From: a virus
Strand: one strand, 5' to 3'
IMG/VR virus record: IMGVR_UViG_3300030106_004662
Coordinates: 1-30,946 of that record
Length of the DNA: 30,946 bases
Shown here piece by piece: positions 19,713 to 26,926 of the stretch. Below the pieces are notes generated by a model. That model worked only from the letters and a program-made list of their open reading frames with translations. It ran no database searches and had not been told where the DNA came from. The stretch's first letter is position 1, and the number at the start of each line of letters is the position of its first letter. Made by a program: the position numbers and the translations under genes.

Positions 19713-19949
19713 ATGAAAATAAACGAAGAGAAATTAATGCACCAAACTTTTCAGGTGCTAACAGGAAAAGCTACACTACAAACATTAATGGAAGATAAAA
19801 GAGGAGTCAATCTTTTATTTAATCCTTACGAGCCTTTGGCTGAAATAGATCCGCAAATTATAGATATACTTATAGATTTTTATGTTAGTTTAGAGGAATA
19901 TGAAAAATGTCAGAAACTGGTTACTTTGAAAGAGGTTTTGTTTCAGTAA
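19713..19949 (+). CDS. Small hypothetical protein, last gene of late operon
   Basis: This 78-residue protein has its start one base after the stop of the giant ejection protein (TAATATG), so it is probably translationally coupled. It is mostly helical and acidic, with hydrophobic helix IDPQIIDILIDFYVSLEEYEKC and no catalytic motif. Its 3' end overlaps the convergent gene on the other strand by 29 bases. I do not recognise the family. The tight coupling and regular codon use make it likely to be real. Confidence 0.65.
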   Translation: MKINEEKLMHQTFQVLTGKATLQTLMEDKRGVNLLFNPYEPLAEIDPQIIDILIDFYVSLEEYEKCQKLVTLKEVLFQ

Positions 19950-20265
19950 AATTTTTCTTATAATTACTTCTTTCCACTTCTAATTTATAATAAAGAAAAG
20001 ATTGAAATCCGTTTATATGAGAATCGGTAGGGAAAAAATATTTCCAACCTTTTGACACTCCTTTGTTTATATAGTAGCAAAACGCTAATCCGATTTTACC
20101 TGTATTTTTTTTAAATCTTATAACGGCTGTATGGTCTGATGTAGGAATTACTTCTTCTACCTCGAATGTTTCTCCGTTTTTATTTCCCTCCCTGTTGGAG
20201 TAAGAAAATCTTTTAGCTATCTCCTCGCTAAATTTATTTAATTCTTTAGCTATTTCTTTTTGCAT
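19921..20265 (-). CDS. Hypothetical protein, convergent with late operon
   Basis: I take the ATG at 20265 (114 residues, beginning MQKEIAKELNKF) because AAGAAGG lies about ten bases upstream. An in-frame ATG at 20292 would add nine residues and overlap the HNH gene further. The protein has an amphipathic N-terminal helix, then a beta-rich middle (TAVIRFKKNTGKIGLAFCYYI) and a Lys-rich end. It is the last gene of the replication unit, and its stop lies inside the last late gene. The family is not recognised. Confidence 0.6.
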   Translation of the reverse strand: MQKEIAKELNKFSEEIAKRFSYSNREGNKNGETFEVEEVIPTSDHTAVIRFKKNTGKIGLAFCYYINKGVSKGWKYFFPTDSHINGFQSFLYYKLEVERSNYKKNFTETKPLSK

Positions 20266-20608
20266 TTTGTTGCCTTCTTTTGGCTGTAGCAATTCTATGG
20301 CAATTAGAACATCTTATTTCACATTTATCTATTTCTGCCATAATTGCCTCTATACTATAAGATGTTCGAGACATGTCTGAAATGTTCATTATTTTTTTTC
20401 CCACCACATGATCAAAGTCTAAAACTAACGGGTTGTCTTCTCCACAATCTACACAGCAGCCTCGAGACTTTACCCATGCTACAAATTTTTTATTTTTCTT
20501 TTTTTGACTCTTGTTTCTGGCTCGAGTCCGAGCTTTTATTTTTTCTTTATTAGCTTCGTAATGGCGTTTACTTGCTGCTGCTTGATCTTTTTTATCTTTG
20601 TACGCCAC
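20246..20608 (-). CDS. HNH endonuclease-like protein
   Basis: This 120-residue protein has a strongly basic N-terminal half (KKDQAAASKRHYEANKEKIKARTRARNKSQKKKNKK) for DNA contact. The nuclease half has zinc-binding CVDC at 51-54, the catalytic-type DFDH at 63-66, and CSNCHR at 99-104, the usual order of small phage HNH (beta-beta-alpha-metal) nucleases. The start is GTG at 20608, overlapping the TAG of the upstream gene by one base; no early ATG exists in frame. It lies at the end of the replication unit next to VRR-NUC and DnaA-like genes. It could be a processing nuclease or a free-standing homing-type enzyme. No interrupted gene is seen beside it. Confidence 0.8.
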   Translation of the reverse strand: MAYKDKKDQAAASKRHYEANKEKIKARTRARNKSQKKKNKKFVAWVKSRGCCVDCGEDNPLVLDFDHVVGKKIMNISDMSRTSYSIEAIMAEIDKCEIRCSNCHRIATAKRRQQNAKRNS

Positions 20609-20799
20609 TATATTTCATCAGACAAGGATTGTATTAAGTCTGCAAGTTTTTCAATAAGTTCTTGAGCTTTTTCTTTTGCCTCTTGATTTTCTCGGTCCAT
20701 TAAGTGCTCATATATCTGGTCTCCGAAGTCGTGTATATTATCCGCCAAAAATGTTATGTGGCTGATTGACTGTCGGTCGTCTGGAGAGATTGGTGGCAT
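20608..20799 (-). CDS. Small acidic helical protein
   Basis: This 63-residue protein overlaps the preceding gene by 46 bases and touches the GTG of the HNH gene. It is almost entirely helical, with an acidic coiled-coil C-terminal half (RENQEAKEKAQELIEKLADLIQSLSDE). It could be a dimerising accessory factor. The family is not recognised; the start is the only in-frame ATG giving a protein over 30 residues. Confidence 0.5.
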   Translation of the reverse strand: MPPISPDDRQSISHITFLADNIHDFGDQIYEHLMDRENQEAKEKAQELIEKLADLIQSLSDEI

Positions 20800-21218
20800 C
20801 TATTACAATCGCTAATTAATTTATTTAACTTTTTGTGAACATCAATTAGTTCCAAATTTAACATTTTATTTTGTTGATGCAAGGATTTTATCTCTTTTTT
20901 TATAAAAAATGGATCAACATCTTCAAAAGAATCAGACTCAGTAAACCATAAGTGCTTGATTTCCAGATAGTCATCCTGTATAGATTTGTCATACGCAGAC
21001 AAAGATTCATAATTTTTTAAAGCACATAAGACTGACGCGTGGTTTTTATTAAAGTATCTTCCTATTTCTTTAAAAGTCATTTTTAGTTCATCTCTTAAAA
21101 TTTTATATGCCACTGTGCGAGCTACTATGTATTGGTATTTTCTACTTTTAGATACAACATCAACACCGTAATAGGTACTAACCATGTCTTTTATAAACTT
21201 TACTTTTTCGTGTTTCAT
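20754..21218 (-). CDS. DnaA domain IV-like DNA-binding protein with coiled coil
   Basis: Residues 1-75 follow bacterial DnaA domain IV: VKFIKDMVSTYYGV, then SKSRKYQYIVARTVAYKILRD (basic loop and helix), then the helix-turn-helix TFKEIGRYFNKNHASVLCALKNYE, in which NHASVLCA replaces the DHTTVLHA of DnaA. There is no AAA+ ATPase part. Residues 105-140 form a probable coiled coil with a C-x-x-C-H sequence at the end (SDCNRCHQS). The first ATG keeps the family's first helix; a second at 21185 would cut it. It may bind DnaA boxes or a phage operator. This is the second such protein in the window. Confidence 0.75.
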   Translation of the reverse strand: MKHEKVKFIKDMVSTYYGVDVVSKSRKYQYIVARTVAYKILRDELKMTFKEIGRYFNKNHASVLCALKNYESLSAYDKSIQDDYLEIKHLWFTESDSFEDVDPFFIKKEIKSLHQQNKMLNLELIDVHKKLNKLISDCNRCHQSLQTTDSQSAT

Positions 21219-21537
21219 TAGGTTTGAGTATTTGATTTAAATTCATTAGGTCTAAATATTCGTCCATACTTATTTGTTTGACGTCTGACAAAATAAGTTT
21301 GTCTTTATGATCCTTATAGACTTCTACAGCAAATGTAATAGGATTTTGTTTAGAATCCATAACAAGTCCCCCTAAAATTGTTGTTATTAAACTATTTTTT
21401 ATTATGGGAAAATCATTTCTGTCTATATGATACGCAATTTTTAAAGAGTTTATAGACCCAAACTCTTGTAGTCCTTCTACAAAATCTTCTTCTAATATAT
21501 ATTTAGTCTCCTCGGTAGACTTCTGTCTTGACACCAT
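21178..21537 (-). CDS. Hypothetical protein between VRR-NUC and DnaA-like genes
   Basis: The protein has 119 residues, a charged N-terminus, hydrophobic strand KNSLITTILGGLVMD, then a beta hairpin (NPITFAVEVYKDHKDKLILSDVKQISM) and a basic C-terminus. It overlaps both neighbours by 35-41 bases, so it belongs to the same translationally linked string. I recognise no family or catalytic motif. Confidence 0.6.
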   Translation of the reverse strand: MVSRQKSTEETKYILEEDFVEGLQEFGSINSLKIAYHIDRNDFPIIKNSLITTILGGLVMDSKQNPITFAVEVYKDHKDKLILSDVKQISMDEYLDLMNLNQILKPNETRKSKVYKRHG

Positions 21538-21745
21538 GTTTTTTTAATTCTTTTAATCTATACTCTTGCAACTTAGACACCTTCCCTTTTTTAGTTTTGA
21601 TTTCAGAAAAAATTACATTACAGTTAGGAGGAATAGCAACAACATCTGGTATTCCGTTTTTGTTTGTTTTAATTAATTTAATTACATAATAACCTTCTTC
21701 CTCTAATTCTTTAATTCTTTTTCTTTGTATTTCTTGTTCGGTCAT
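21503..21745 (-). CDS. VRR-NUC domain nuclease
   Basis: This 80-residue protein is a minimal VRR-NUC (PD-(D/E)XK superfamily) domain. Residues 32-36 give IPDVV with catalytic D34, residues 46-50 give FSEIK with the E-x-K pair E48/K50, and Q60 follows in KVSKLQ, the usual order D, ExK, Q. Family members are structure-specific or nicking nucleases, often placed next to phage helicases, as here. It probably acts on replication or recombination intermediates. It overlaps the genes on both sides by 35 bases. Confidence 0.85.
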   Translation of the reverse strand: MTEQEIQRKRIKELEEEGYYVIKLIKTNKNGIPDVVAIPPNCNVIFSEIKTKKGKVSKLQEYRLKELKKHGVKTEVYRGD

Positions 21746-21920
21746 TTTTGTAATCTAAATAAAATCCAACCGCCACTATAACATTCATTCCTAATGAAGA
21801 TATAATCTCAATTAGATCGTGAAAACTATGTATTGATAAATGGATGTGTCCAACTACCCAAAACGGTATGGCTAAGTTTTGACTAATCCAGATTAATAAA
21901 AATCTTACAAAATTCCACAT
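21711..21920 (-). CDS. Small membrane protein
   Basis: Of 69 residues, about 4-25 (FVRFLLIWISQNLAIPFWVV) and about 43-56 (LGMNVIVAVGFYLD) are hydrophobic, separated by a His-containing amphipathic stretch and followed by a basic tail (YKNDRTRNTKKKN). The predicted topology is two membrane passes with a cytoplasmic C-terminus. The start overlaps the stop of the SF2 helicase by one base (TAATG). It could be a holin-like protein, a superinfection-exclusion factor or a membrane anchor for the replication machinery; the sequence does not decide. Confidence 0.55.
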   Translation of the reverse strand: MWNFVRFLLIWISQNLAIPFWVVGHIHLSIHSFHDLIEIISSLGMNVIVAVGFYLDYKNDRTRNTKKKN

Positions 21921-23152
21921 TACAAATTTAGTAAATCCTTTTTGAAGTGTCTTAAGGTATAATCCTTCTTTTTAATAACCGCCTTATATATTTCTTTTTC
22001 TATACCTTTTTTACTAAATATCCAATATACTTCGTTTTTAAGTCTATCCTTTGTTGTCATACGATCTCTTGACTGCCAATAACTTGTGGCACTAAAGTCA
22101 ATATTATAATAAACTAAAGCATTAGCTTTTCGTAAAGATATACCCTCTCTACCGCTAACAATTTGCAGGGCAATATTTTTATCGGTTCCATCAAACTCTT
22201 CCAATGTAGTACATAAAGAATCTCCAAAAACCTCTTTCAAAGCATTTAGTTCTTCTTTGAATTTATAAAATATACCGATCTTCATTGACTTAAATTTACT
22301 TTTTATAAACTTAGCTTTAGACAAATCCAACACCATAGAGTTCCCGCTTTCAAACTTTATAGTTCCACTACAAAGCTGATGCACTTTAGTCATTAGTTTT
22401 ACCGCAGTATCCGCAAGTATAACCTCATCTTTTCCCTCTACGACTAAATCTTTTTTAAGTTTTGAAATAAGATCTGTTGTTTCTTTTTTAAGATCCACCT
22501 CTAATATGTGTTCGTTTGTATCTACTACAAAACCCGCTTCTTTTTGGCTAAAAGATATAGTGTAGGGCTTCATGTGTTCTATAATATTTGTATTACCCTT
22601 AGAGTAATCATTTATATAAAGCCCTCCTATTTTTTTCTTAACCACGCTTACATAGTGTGAAGCAAATTTGTAAAAGGTTCTATATTGCTTAAACGGATTG
22701 TTAGGTATAAAATAAACTTGATGATACATTTGAGAGTACGCCTCTGGAGTAGGAGTTCCGCTTAAAAGTATTACATAAGGGTTGTTCCAAAAAACAAACT
22801 CTTTTACTTTTTTAGCTCTTCCATTAGGTTTTGGAAAAGCTCCCATACTATGTGCCTCATCACATATCACAACATCCCAACCTTTCTTTGGTATCTTATG
22901 TAAAGATTCGTAATTAATAACCTGTAAATTATAATCAGGATTATACATTTCAAAATCTTTTTCTATACTTGATATTGCTTTTTTCTTTGTAATAAACAAT
23001 ACGTTTTTTACATTAAGATAATTACATATTCCTAAGCTTGTCAGGGTTTTGCCAGTCCTAACCTCCATGGCTAAGTATAAGAACCTATTTTCTTTTAAAA
23101 CCCCAAGACCTTTAGATATAATATCTTTTTGATAACCTCTAAACTCTATCAT
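21920..23152 (-). CDS. SF2 helicase, SNF2/DEAD-like
   Basis: This 410-residue protein has the full set of superfamily 2 motifs: Q-motif-like FRGYQKD near the start, Walker A VRTGKT (31-36), Walker B DEAH (98-101), motif III LSGTPTP (about 133-139), motif V SGREGISL and motif VI YWQSRDRM in the C-terminal lobe. The compact size and the SRDRM ending resemble phage SNF2-like helicases. Its ATG overlaps the primase stop (ATGA), so it is translationally coupled. It probably remodels forks or recombination intermediates together with the VRR-NUC nuclease encoded two genes on. Confidence 0.88.
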   Translation of the reverse strand: MIEFRGYQKDIISKGLGVLKENRFLYLAMEVRTGKTLTSLGICNYLNVKNVLFITKKKAISSIEKDFEMYNPDYNLQVINYESLHKIPKKGWDVVICDEAHSMGAFPKPNGRAKKVKEFVFWNNPYVILLSGTPTPEAYSQMYHQVYFIPNNPFKQYRTFYKFASHYVSVVKKKIGGLYINDYSKGNTNIIEHMKPYTISFSQKEAGFVVDTNEHILEVDLKKETTDLISKLKKDLVVEGKDEVILADTAVKLMTKVHQLCSGTIKFESGNSMVLDLSKAKFIKSKFKSMKIGIFYKFKEELNALKEVFGDSLCTTLEEFDGTDKNIALQIVSGREGISLRKANALVYYNIDFSATSYWQSRDRMTTKDRLKNEVYWIFSKKGIEKEIYKAVIKKKDYTLRHFKKDLLNL

Positions 23153-25560
23153 ATATTTATCTCTCCTTGTTTATCGTAATAACTTTTGTTTACAAACTGA
23201 ACCCACTTACCTATTTTATCCCTCCCCTCTATTGCGGGGCAATCATATTTAAATTGTGAGTATGAGGTAATCCATTTGTTAAACCTAATTCTACTTATAG
23301 TCATTTTAGATTTTGGGGCAAAGTCAGGATATTCGTTTGTAAAGTCTAAATACAAATCGTTTACATATATTCGAGTATTCTTAATTAATTTTTCATTAGA
23401 TTGACCCCCTATAACACCACACCATTCTACAAACTCGTGTGAGGTTTCGGCAGAAAATCTTCTTGTTTTTAAATTAACAAAGTCGCTTTTTAGTAATCCT
23501 TTGTCTAAATATAACTGCAAACAACTAATCATATAATTATCAAATTGACACCAGTCGTTATCGTTCCATTCTCCAAACATTAGTTTACCAAACTCAACAA
23601 GAGGGGTAAACTCTTTAGTGTAATATTGACTAAGTTCTAACTCCCACTTTCTTCTTTCAAAAGAAGATCCTTTTCCTTTTATTGCATAGTTTGTAGTAAT
23701 AGCAACCTTCGGAGATTTACTAAATGGTATTTTTATTGCGTCTTTGTTTTTCTTTTCAAGAGTCAACCCTTCTGTTACTACACTAAATAATCTTTCAAAA
23801 TCAAAATGTTTTTTTACATCATCAAAACAAAGTATTTGTGTGTCTGCTGATACCAACTGATAAGCAAAGGATTTTTCAAAATTAAATGATTTCCCATCTA
23901 TTACGACCAGTTTTTTCATGTGAGAAAGTCCATTCATAAATAATCCTTTACCAGTTCCTCCTTCAGGATTGTCTGATATAACCTCATCATTTAAAATTGT
24001 TGCCGGACAATAAGATAAGTTTTTCCATCCATGTAATAAAAATCCTATTGTAGATTCCATTGACCTTATTCGTTTTTCAGTTTTACCGGATATATTATCT
24101 ACAAAAATTTTGTAATCACAATTATTTACTTCACATATTTCAAACACCCTATTAATAACATGGTCCTTCCAAACATATCCCCCTAAATCTAAATAGTCTA
24201 TCGGAGTTATTTCATCTTTAGTAATTTTAACCGCACAGTTTGTATAATAAAGGTAGGCTGTATCTTTAGAGTCCTCTATAAAAAATACATCAATAGATGA
24301 AAGTAATGTAAGAAACTCTTCTCTAAAATATCTCGTGCATTCAGCAAAGTAATTATAAACTGAAGTGTCATCTAAATCATATAAATAATTTAAGATAAAA
24401 TCTTTTATTTCTTTTTCAGAAGTATGATCTATTAAGTTATTTGTAACCCTAACAAAAACATAATTTTTACTACCCTGCGGATTAAATTTATAAAAACCAT
24501 TTTCTTCTAAAAACTTTTTAAAAGATATATGAATAATTTTTATAACTCCTTTTTCTGATTTACTCCAAAACTTTTGTTGATCTTGTTCTTCTTCAAGTCT
24601 TCTGATTACATTATCTAAAACGCTATCATCAATTTCTGACTCTTCCTCCAGTTGTGTTTTAATATCTCCCTTGTTAACTCCTCTTCTTAGTTTTTGTTTT
24701 ACTTCATTTACTTTATCTTCATCTTCGTAATATTTAGTACCAAAGTTTTGTACTTGTTGATAAGCCGAGTGTATTGTTCTTCTTATTTCTGATTGAGGAA
24801 AATCTTGAGAAGCAAAGCTATTCATAATATATTCAGCAAGCCCCTTTGATACTCCAAAGTCATTAAAGGCTGAGGCTAAAACATAAACATTGTTATTTCT
24901 CTCTCCACTTTTTAATCCATACTTTCTTTCCCACCACTTCATTAATATCTCTACTATTTTATTTTCATCTGTGATTGGTATAGTTTGAACATCTTTAAAT
25001 TTATTTACCTCTTGATATTTTTGTTCTGTGATTTGATTAAATACACTGGACTGTTCATTAGTAAAAATAAGAGGATCGTAGCTTTCATAACAAACCCTTG
25101 ATATATTTTTACAAGTTTCATCAAAGTAAGGGGAATCAAAGTGGTGTTGTAATGAATTAAAAAAGTTTTTATGATTATCAGGCTCTGATGGTATCTTAAC
25201 TAAAACCTTTAAACCCAGTCCACTGGGAGATATAAATACTGAATAAACATATCTATCTTTAGTTAATTTTTCTTTTTCCTCTAATAATAATTTGTCGTTT
25301 TCATAACCATCAAAATCTAAACATATAAGCCCACTGTGTTGCGTGATTGACGCATCGTTTCTTTTTGTAAATTTACCACTAAAACATATAGCTGGTAATG
25401 AGGACTTTAATTTATTTCTTTTGTGTTTATCTTTTTCTTGTCTTATTTTTTTTACTAATTCTTTGCTTGATCCATCCCCTATTCGTTTTAATACTACTGC
25501 TACATCTCTATAAAAAGGTTGAGAAGTATCTTTAATATCTTTAAATATTGTTATTTCCAT
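23149..25560 (-). CDS. Primase-helicase: BT4734-like primase fused to SF3 helicase
   Basis: The protein has 803 residues. Residues 55-165 carry the BT4734-like N-terminal primase pattern: PAICFSGKF, HSGLICLDFD with the acidic pair D82/D84, SPSGLGLKVLVKIP (111-124), and ISRVCYESYDP. Residues 200-275 look like a primase C-terminal helical segment. The C-terminal half is a superfamily 3 (D5/virus-type) helicase with Walker A EGGTGKG (533-539), Walker B ILCFDD (576-581) and motif C VAITTNY (619-625). It would unwind and prime phage DNA. The ATG follows a leader of AAATCAACATC repeats and has no SD. No DNA polymerase gene lies in this window. Confidence 0.88.
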   Translation of the reverse strand: MEITIFKDIKDTSQPFYRDVAVVLKRIGDGSSKELVKKIRQEKDKHKRNKLKSSLPAICFSGKFTKRNDASITQHSGLICLDFDGYENDKLLLEEKEKLTKDRYVYSVFISPSGLGLKVLVKIPSEPDNHKNFFNSLQHHFDSPYFDETCKNISRVCYESYDPLIFTNEQSSVFNQITEQKYQEVNKFKDVQTIPITDENKIVEILMKWWERKYGLKSGERNNNVYVLASAFNDFGVSKGLAEYIMNSFASQDFPQSEIRRTIHSAYQQVQNFGTKYYEDEDKVNEVKQKLRRGVNKGDIKTQLEEESEIDDSVLDNVIRRLEEEQDQQKFWSKSEKGVIKIIHISFKKFLEENGFYKFNPQGSKNYVFVRVTNNLIDHTSEKEIKDFILNYLYDLDDTSVYNYFAECTRYFREEFLTLLSSIDVFFIEDSKDTAYLYYTNCAVKITKDEITPIDYLDLGGYVWKDHVINRVFEICEVNNCDYKIFVDNISGKTEKRIRSMESTIGFLLHGWKNLSYCPATILNDEVISDNPEGGTGKGLFMNGLSHMKKLVVIDGKSFNFEKSFAYQLVSADTQILCFDDVKKHFDFERLFSVVTEGLTLEKKNKDAIKIPFSKSPKVAITTNYAIKGKGSSFERRKWELELSQYYTKEFTPLVEFGKLMFGEWNDNDWCQFDNYMISCLQLYLDKGLLKSDFVNLKTRRFSAETSHEFVEWCGVIGGQSNEKLIKNTRIYVNDLYLDFTNEYPDFAPKSKMTISRIRFNKWITSYSQFKYDCPAIEGRDKIGKWVQFVNKSYYDKQGEINI

Positions 25561-25562
25561 TT

Positions 25563-25590
25563 GATTTGATGTTGATTTGATGTTGATTTA
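25563..25590. repeat. Direct 11-base repeats in primase leader
   Basis: Two and a half perfect copies of GATTTGATGTT (+ strand) begin two bases upstream of the primase ATG. On the coding strand they read AACATCAAATC. Confidence 0.85.
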
Positions 25591-25626
25591 ATTTTCCCTT
25601 TTACTACTTATAACTTTCTTTTTAAT

Positions 25627-25727
25627 GTTAAGATGTTAAGTTTAAAGTAAAAAATTATAGTAGAATAAAAAGACTGCTAAATTAAAATTTATTTTACAAA
25701 AAACAACAATAAAGTCAACATCTTAAC
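25627..25727. repeat. Inverted repeat GTTAAGATGTT / AACATCTTAAC
   Basis: GTTAAGATGTT at 25627-25637 and its perfect reverse complement at 25717-25727 are separated by 79 bases. The second copy overlaps the -35 element of the candidate primase promoter. The core GATGTT/AACATC also appears twice in the leader repeats, so one motif occurs four times in 165 bases. This fits paired operators for a dimeric regulator, or iterons. Confidence 0.7.
25691..25718 (-). promoter_or_regulatory. Candidate promoter of primase-helicase unit
   Basis: On the - strand TTGACT (25718-25713) and TAAAAT (25696-25691) are 16 bases apart, close to the primary-sigma consensus. It lies just after the terminator behind the SSB-like gene. 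The leader to the primase ATG would be about 125 bases. It does not fit the Bacteroidota TTTG/TAnnTTTG form as well. Confidence 0.45.
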
Positions 25728-25738
25728 ACCAATAAGAC

Positions 25739-25794
25739 AAAAAAATAAGGAGGATACCCGTTCTTCTTTACTGCCCGGTCTAAAACCTCCTTAT
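25739..25794 (-). terminator. Terminator with SD/anti-SD stem after SSB-like gene
   Basis: On the - strand ATAAGGAGG (25794-25786) pairs perfectly with CCTCCTTAT (25753-25745) around a 32-base loop, followed by a run of seven T. It begins about 14 bases after the SSB-like stop codon and closes the recombination unit. Confidence 0.75.
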
Positions 25795-25807
25795 CTTTTC
25801 TACCAGT

Positions 25808-26068
25808 TTAGAAAGGTAGATCTTCATCTACTGCCGGAGCAGTTTCTTTCTTTGGTTCCGGTTTAAATGTATCAATAGCAACATAATGAGTTTTACCATA
25901 ATCATCAGCTCCATCTTTTTTAGCTGATACATTTACTTTAATGTATTTTTTACCATTATACTCAAACATGTGTTCTTGAGGTAAGTCTGATAAACAAATA
26001 CTACAGGAAATCATATTCCCATCAAATTTGGAAGTTCCACTTCCGACATAGATTTTTTCTTCTGCCAT
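25808..26068 (-). CDS. Small SSB-like protein with acidic DEDLPF tail
   Basis: This 86-residue protein ends in VDEDLPF. That is the acidic-Leu-Pro-Phe tip by which bacterial SSB proteins recruit replication and repair partners. A Pro/Glu linker precedes it. The body is beta-rich (MFEYNGKKYIKVNVSAKK; KTHYVAIDTFKP) but shorter than a standard SSB OB fold; a C-x-x-C (CSIC, 22-25) is present. It is encoded next to the exonuclease and annealing protein, as phage SSBs often are. The start is AATTATG, three bases after the upstream gene. Single-stranded DNA binding is inferred from tail and context. Confidence 0.7.
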   Translation of the reverse strand: MAEEKIYVGSGTSKFDGNMISCSICLSDLPQEHMFEYNGKKYIKVNVSAKKDGADDYGKTHYVAIDTFKPEPKKETAPAVDEDLPF

Positions 26069-26070
26069 AA

Positions 26071-26211
26071 TTAATTAGATTTATAAATTATTTGTTCCAA
26101 CTTATTCATTGTAGCCTCCATGACTTGATCACGATCAGCGTTTGAAGTGTAGTGGGTTGGAACTTTCAACCACACTTCATTGTTTCTATTATAAAGTTTC
26201 TTTAATAACAT
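26071..26211 (-). CDS. Small hypothetical protein
   Basis: With the ATG at 26211 this is 46 residues (MLLKKLYNRNNEVWLKV...). A farther ATG at 26292 gives 73 residues but would overlap the exonuclease gene by 104 bases, so I prefer the short form. It is basic at the start, with a helical end (DQVMEATMNKLEQII). It fills the space between the exonuclease and the SSB-like gene. The family is not recognised. Confidence 0.5.
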   Translation of the reverse strand: MLLKKLYNRNNEVWLKVPTHYTSNADRDQVMEATMNKLEQIIYKSN

Positions 26212-26926
26212 AAGTTTCGATGTCTTCCGTAGCGTCTTCACTAAAGAATTTATTATACACCTCAACTGCTCTTTCCACTTTTTCTTTTCCATAATTTAAA
26301 AATGTTTCAGATGGATAATAAATACCCAGTTCGTAAGTTAATTTATCTACTACATAAAATACTAAAGGTTTGTCAAAAAATTGTTGATATAAAAAAGCCT
26401 GACTATCATAGTTATATTTTCTGGCACTATACTTAAAGTCTTTTATGTTTGATGTAGTTTTTAAGTCTATCAATATATCTTTCCCAACTATATCAGCTTT
26501 ACCTTTCCACTTTTTACCTAAATACTCATGAATAGCCGGCACCTCAAATTCATTATCCTCATCATAAAGCGCCTCATAAAACTCCAAGTTATTTTTCATA
26601 GTAGATATAGCCCTATCAATCTCTTCTTTTTCTTTAGTTAACATCATTAAAGGGCGTTTGTAATGTAAAAGTTCTTCTTTATATTTTTTTGTATTTCTAC
26701 TCGAAGCGTCTATTGTCCAGTATTCTACACTATCAATTTTTTCCGGCTCCAACATGGCGGTATGAAAATATCTACCAACCAACATAGCTTTTGTCATAGG
26801 TTTTTCCTTTCCAAAACTTTTTGGATCGTTTAACAAAGTAATTATATCAGAGTTCGATAAAAATTGTTTACCAAATTTTCCGTAATAATGTTGATCCTCT
26901 TTAAGTAATTGCAAGTCTTTATCCAT
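26189..26926 (-). CDS. PD-(D/E)XK exonuclease (RecE/lambda-exo type)
   Basis: This 245-residue protein begins with the substrate-entry pattern of this family (FLSNSDIITLLNDPKSF, then AMLVGRYFHTAMLEP). The catalytic core is GKADIVGKDILIDLKTT (142-158), with D145, D154 and K156, and the helix YNYDSQAFLYQQF (171-183), where Q176 and Y180 match the RecB-type QxxxY motif. Such enzymes resect double-stranded ends so that an annealing protein can bind the single strand. The upstream gene encodes such an annealing protein, and the start overlaps its stop by one base. It belongs to the phage recombination module. Confidence 0.85.
   Translation of the reverse strand: MDKDLQLLKEDQHYYGKFGKQFLSNSDIITLLNDPKSFGKEKPMTKAMLVGRYFHTAMLEPEKIDSVEYWTIDASSRNTKKYKEELLHYKRPLMMLTKEKEEIDRAISTMKNNLEFYEALYDEDNEFEVPAIHEYLGKKWKGKADIVGKDILIDLKTTSNIKDFKYSARKYNYDSQAFLYQQFFDKPLVFYVVDKLTYELGIYYPSETFLNYGKEKVERAVEVYNKFFSEDATEDIETYVIKETL

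Noticed and set aside
19950-20020. Terminator for the late operon just past its last gene
   Set aside because: Only weak A/T-rich complementarity (TTATAA arms) without a T run on the + strand; not enough to call.
20246-20608. HNH gene as part of an intron or intein
   Set aside because: Neighbouring genes are intact and overlap the HNH gene in the same operon; no split gene or splice junction is visible.
25563-25590. Short direct repeats as a CRISPR-like array
   Set aside because: The unit is 11 bases, contiguous and without spacers; it is better explained as regulatory sites or iterons.
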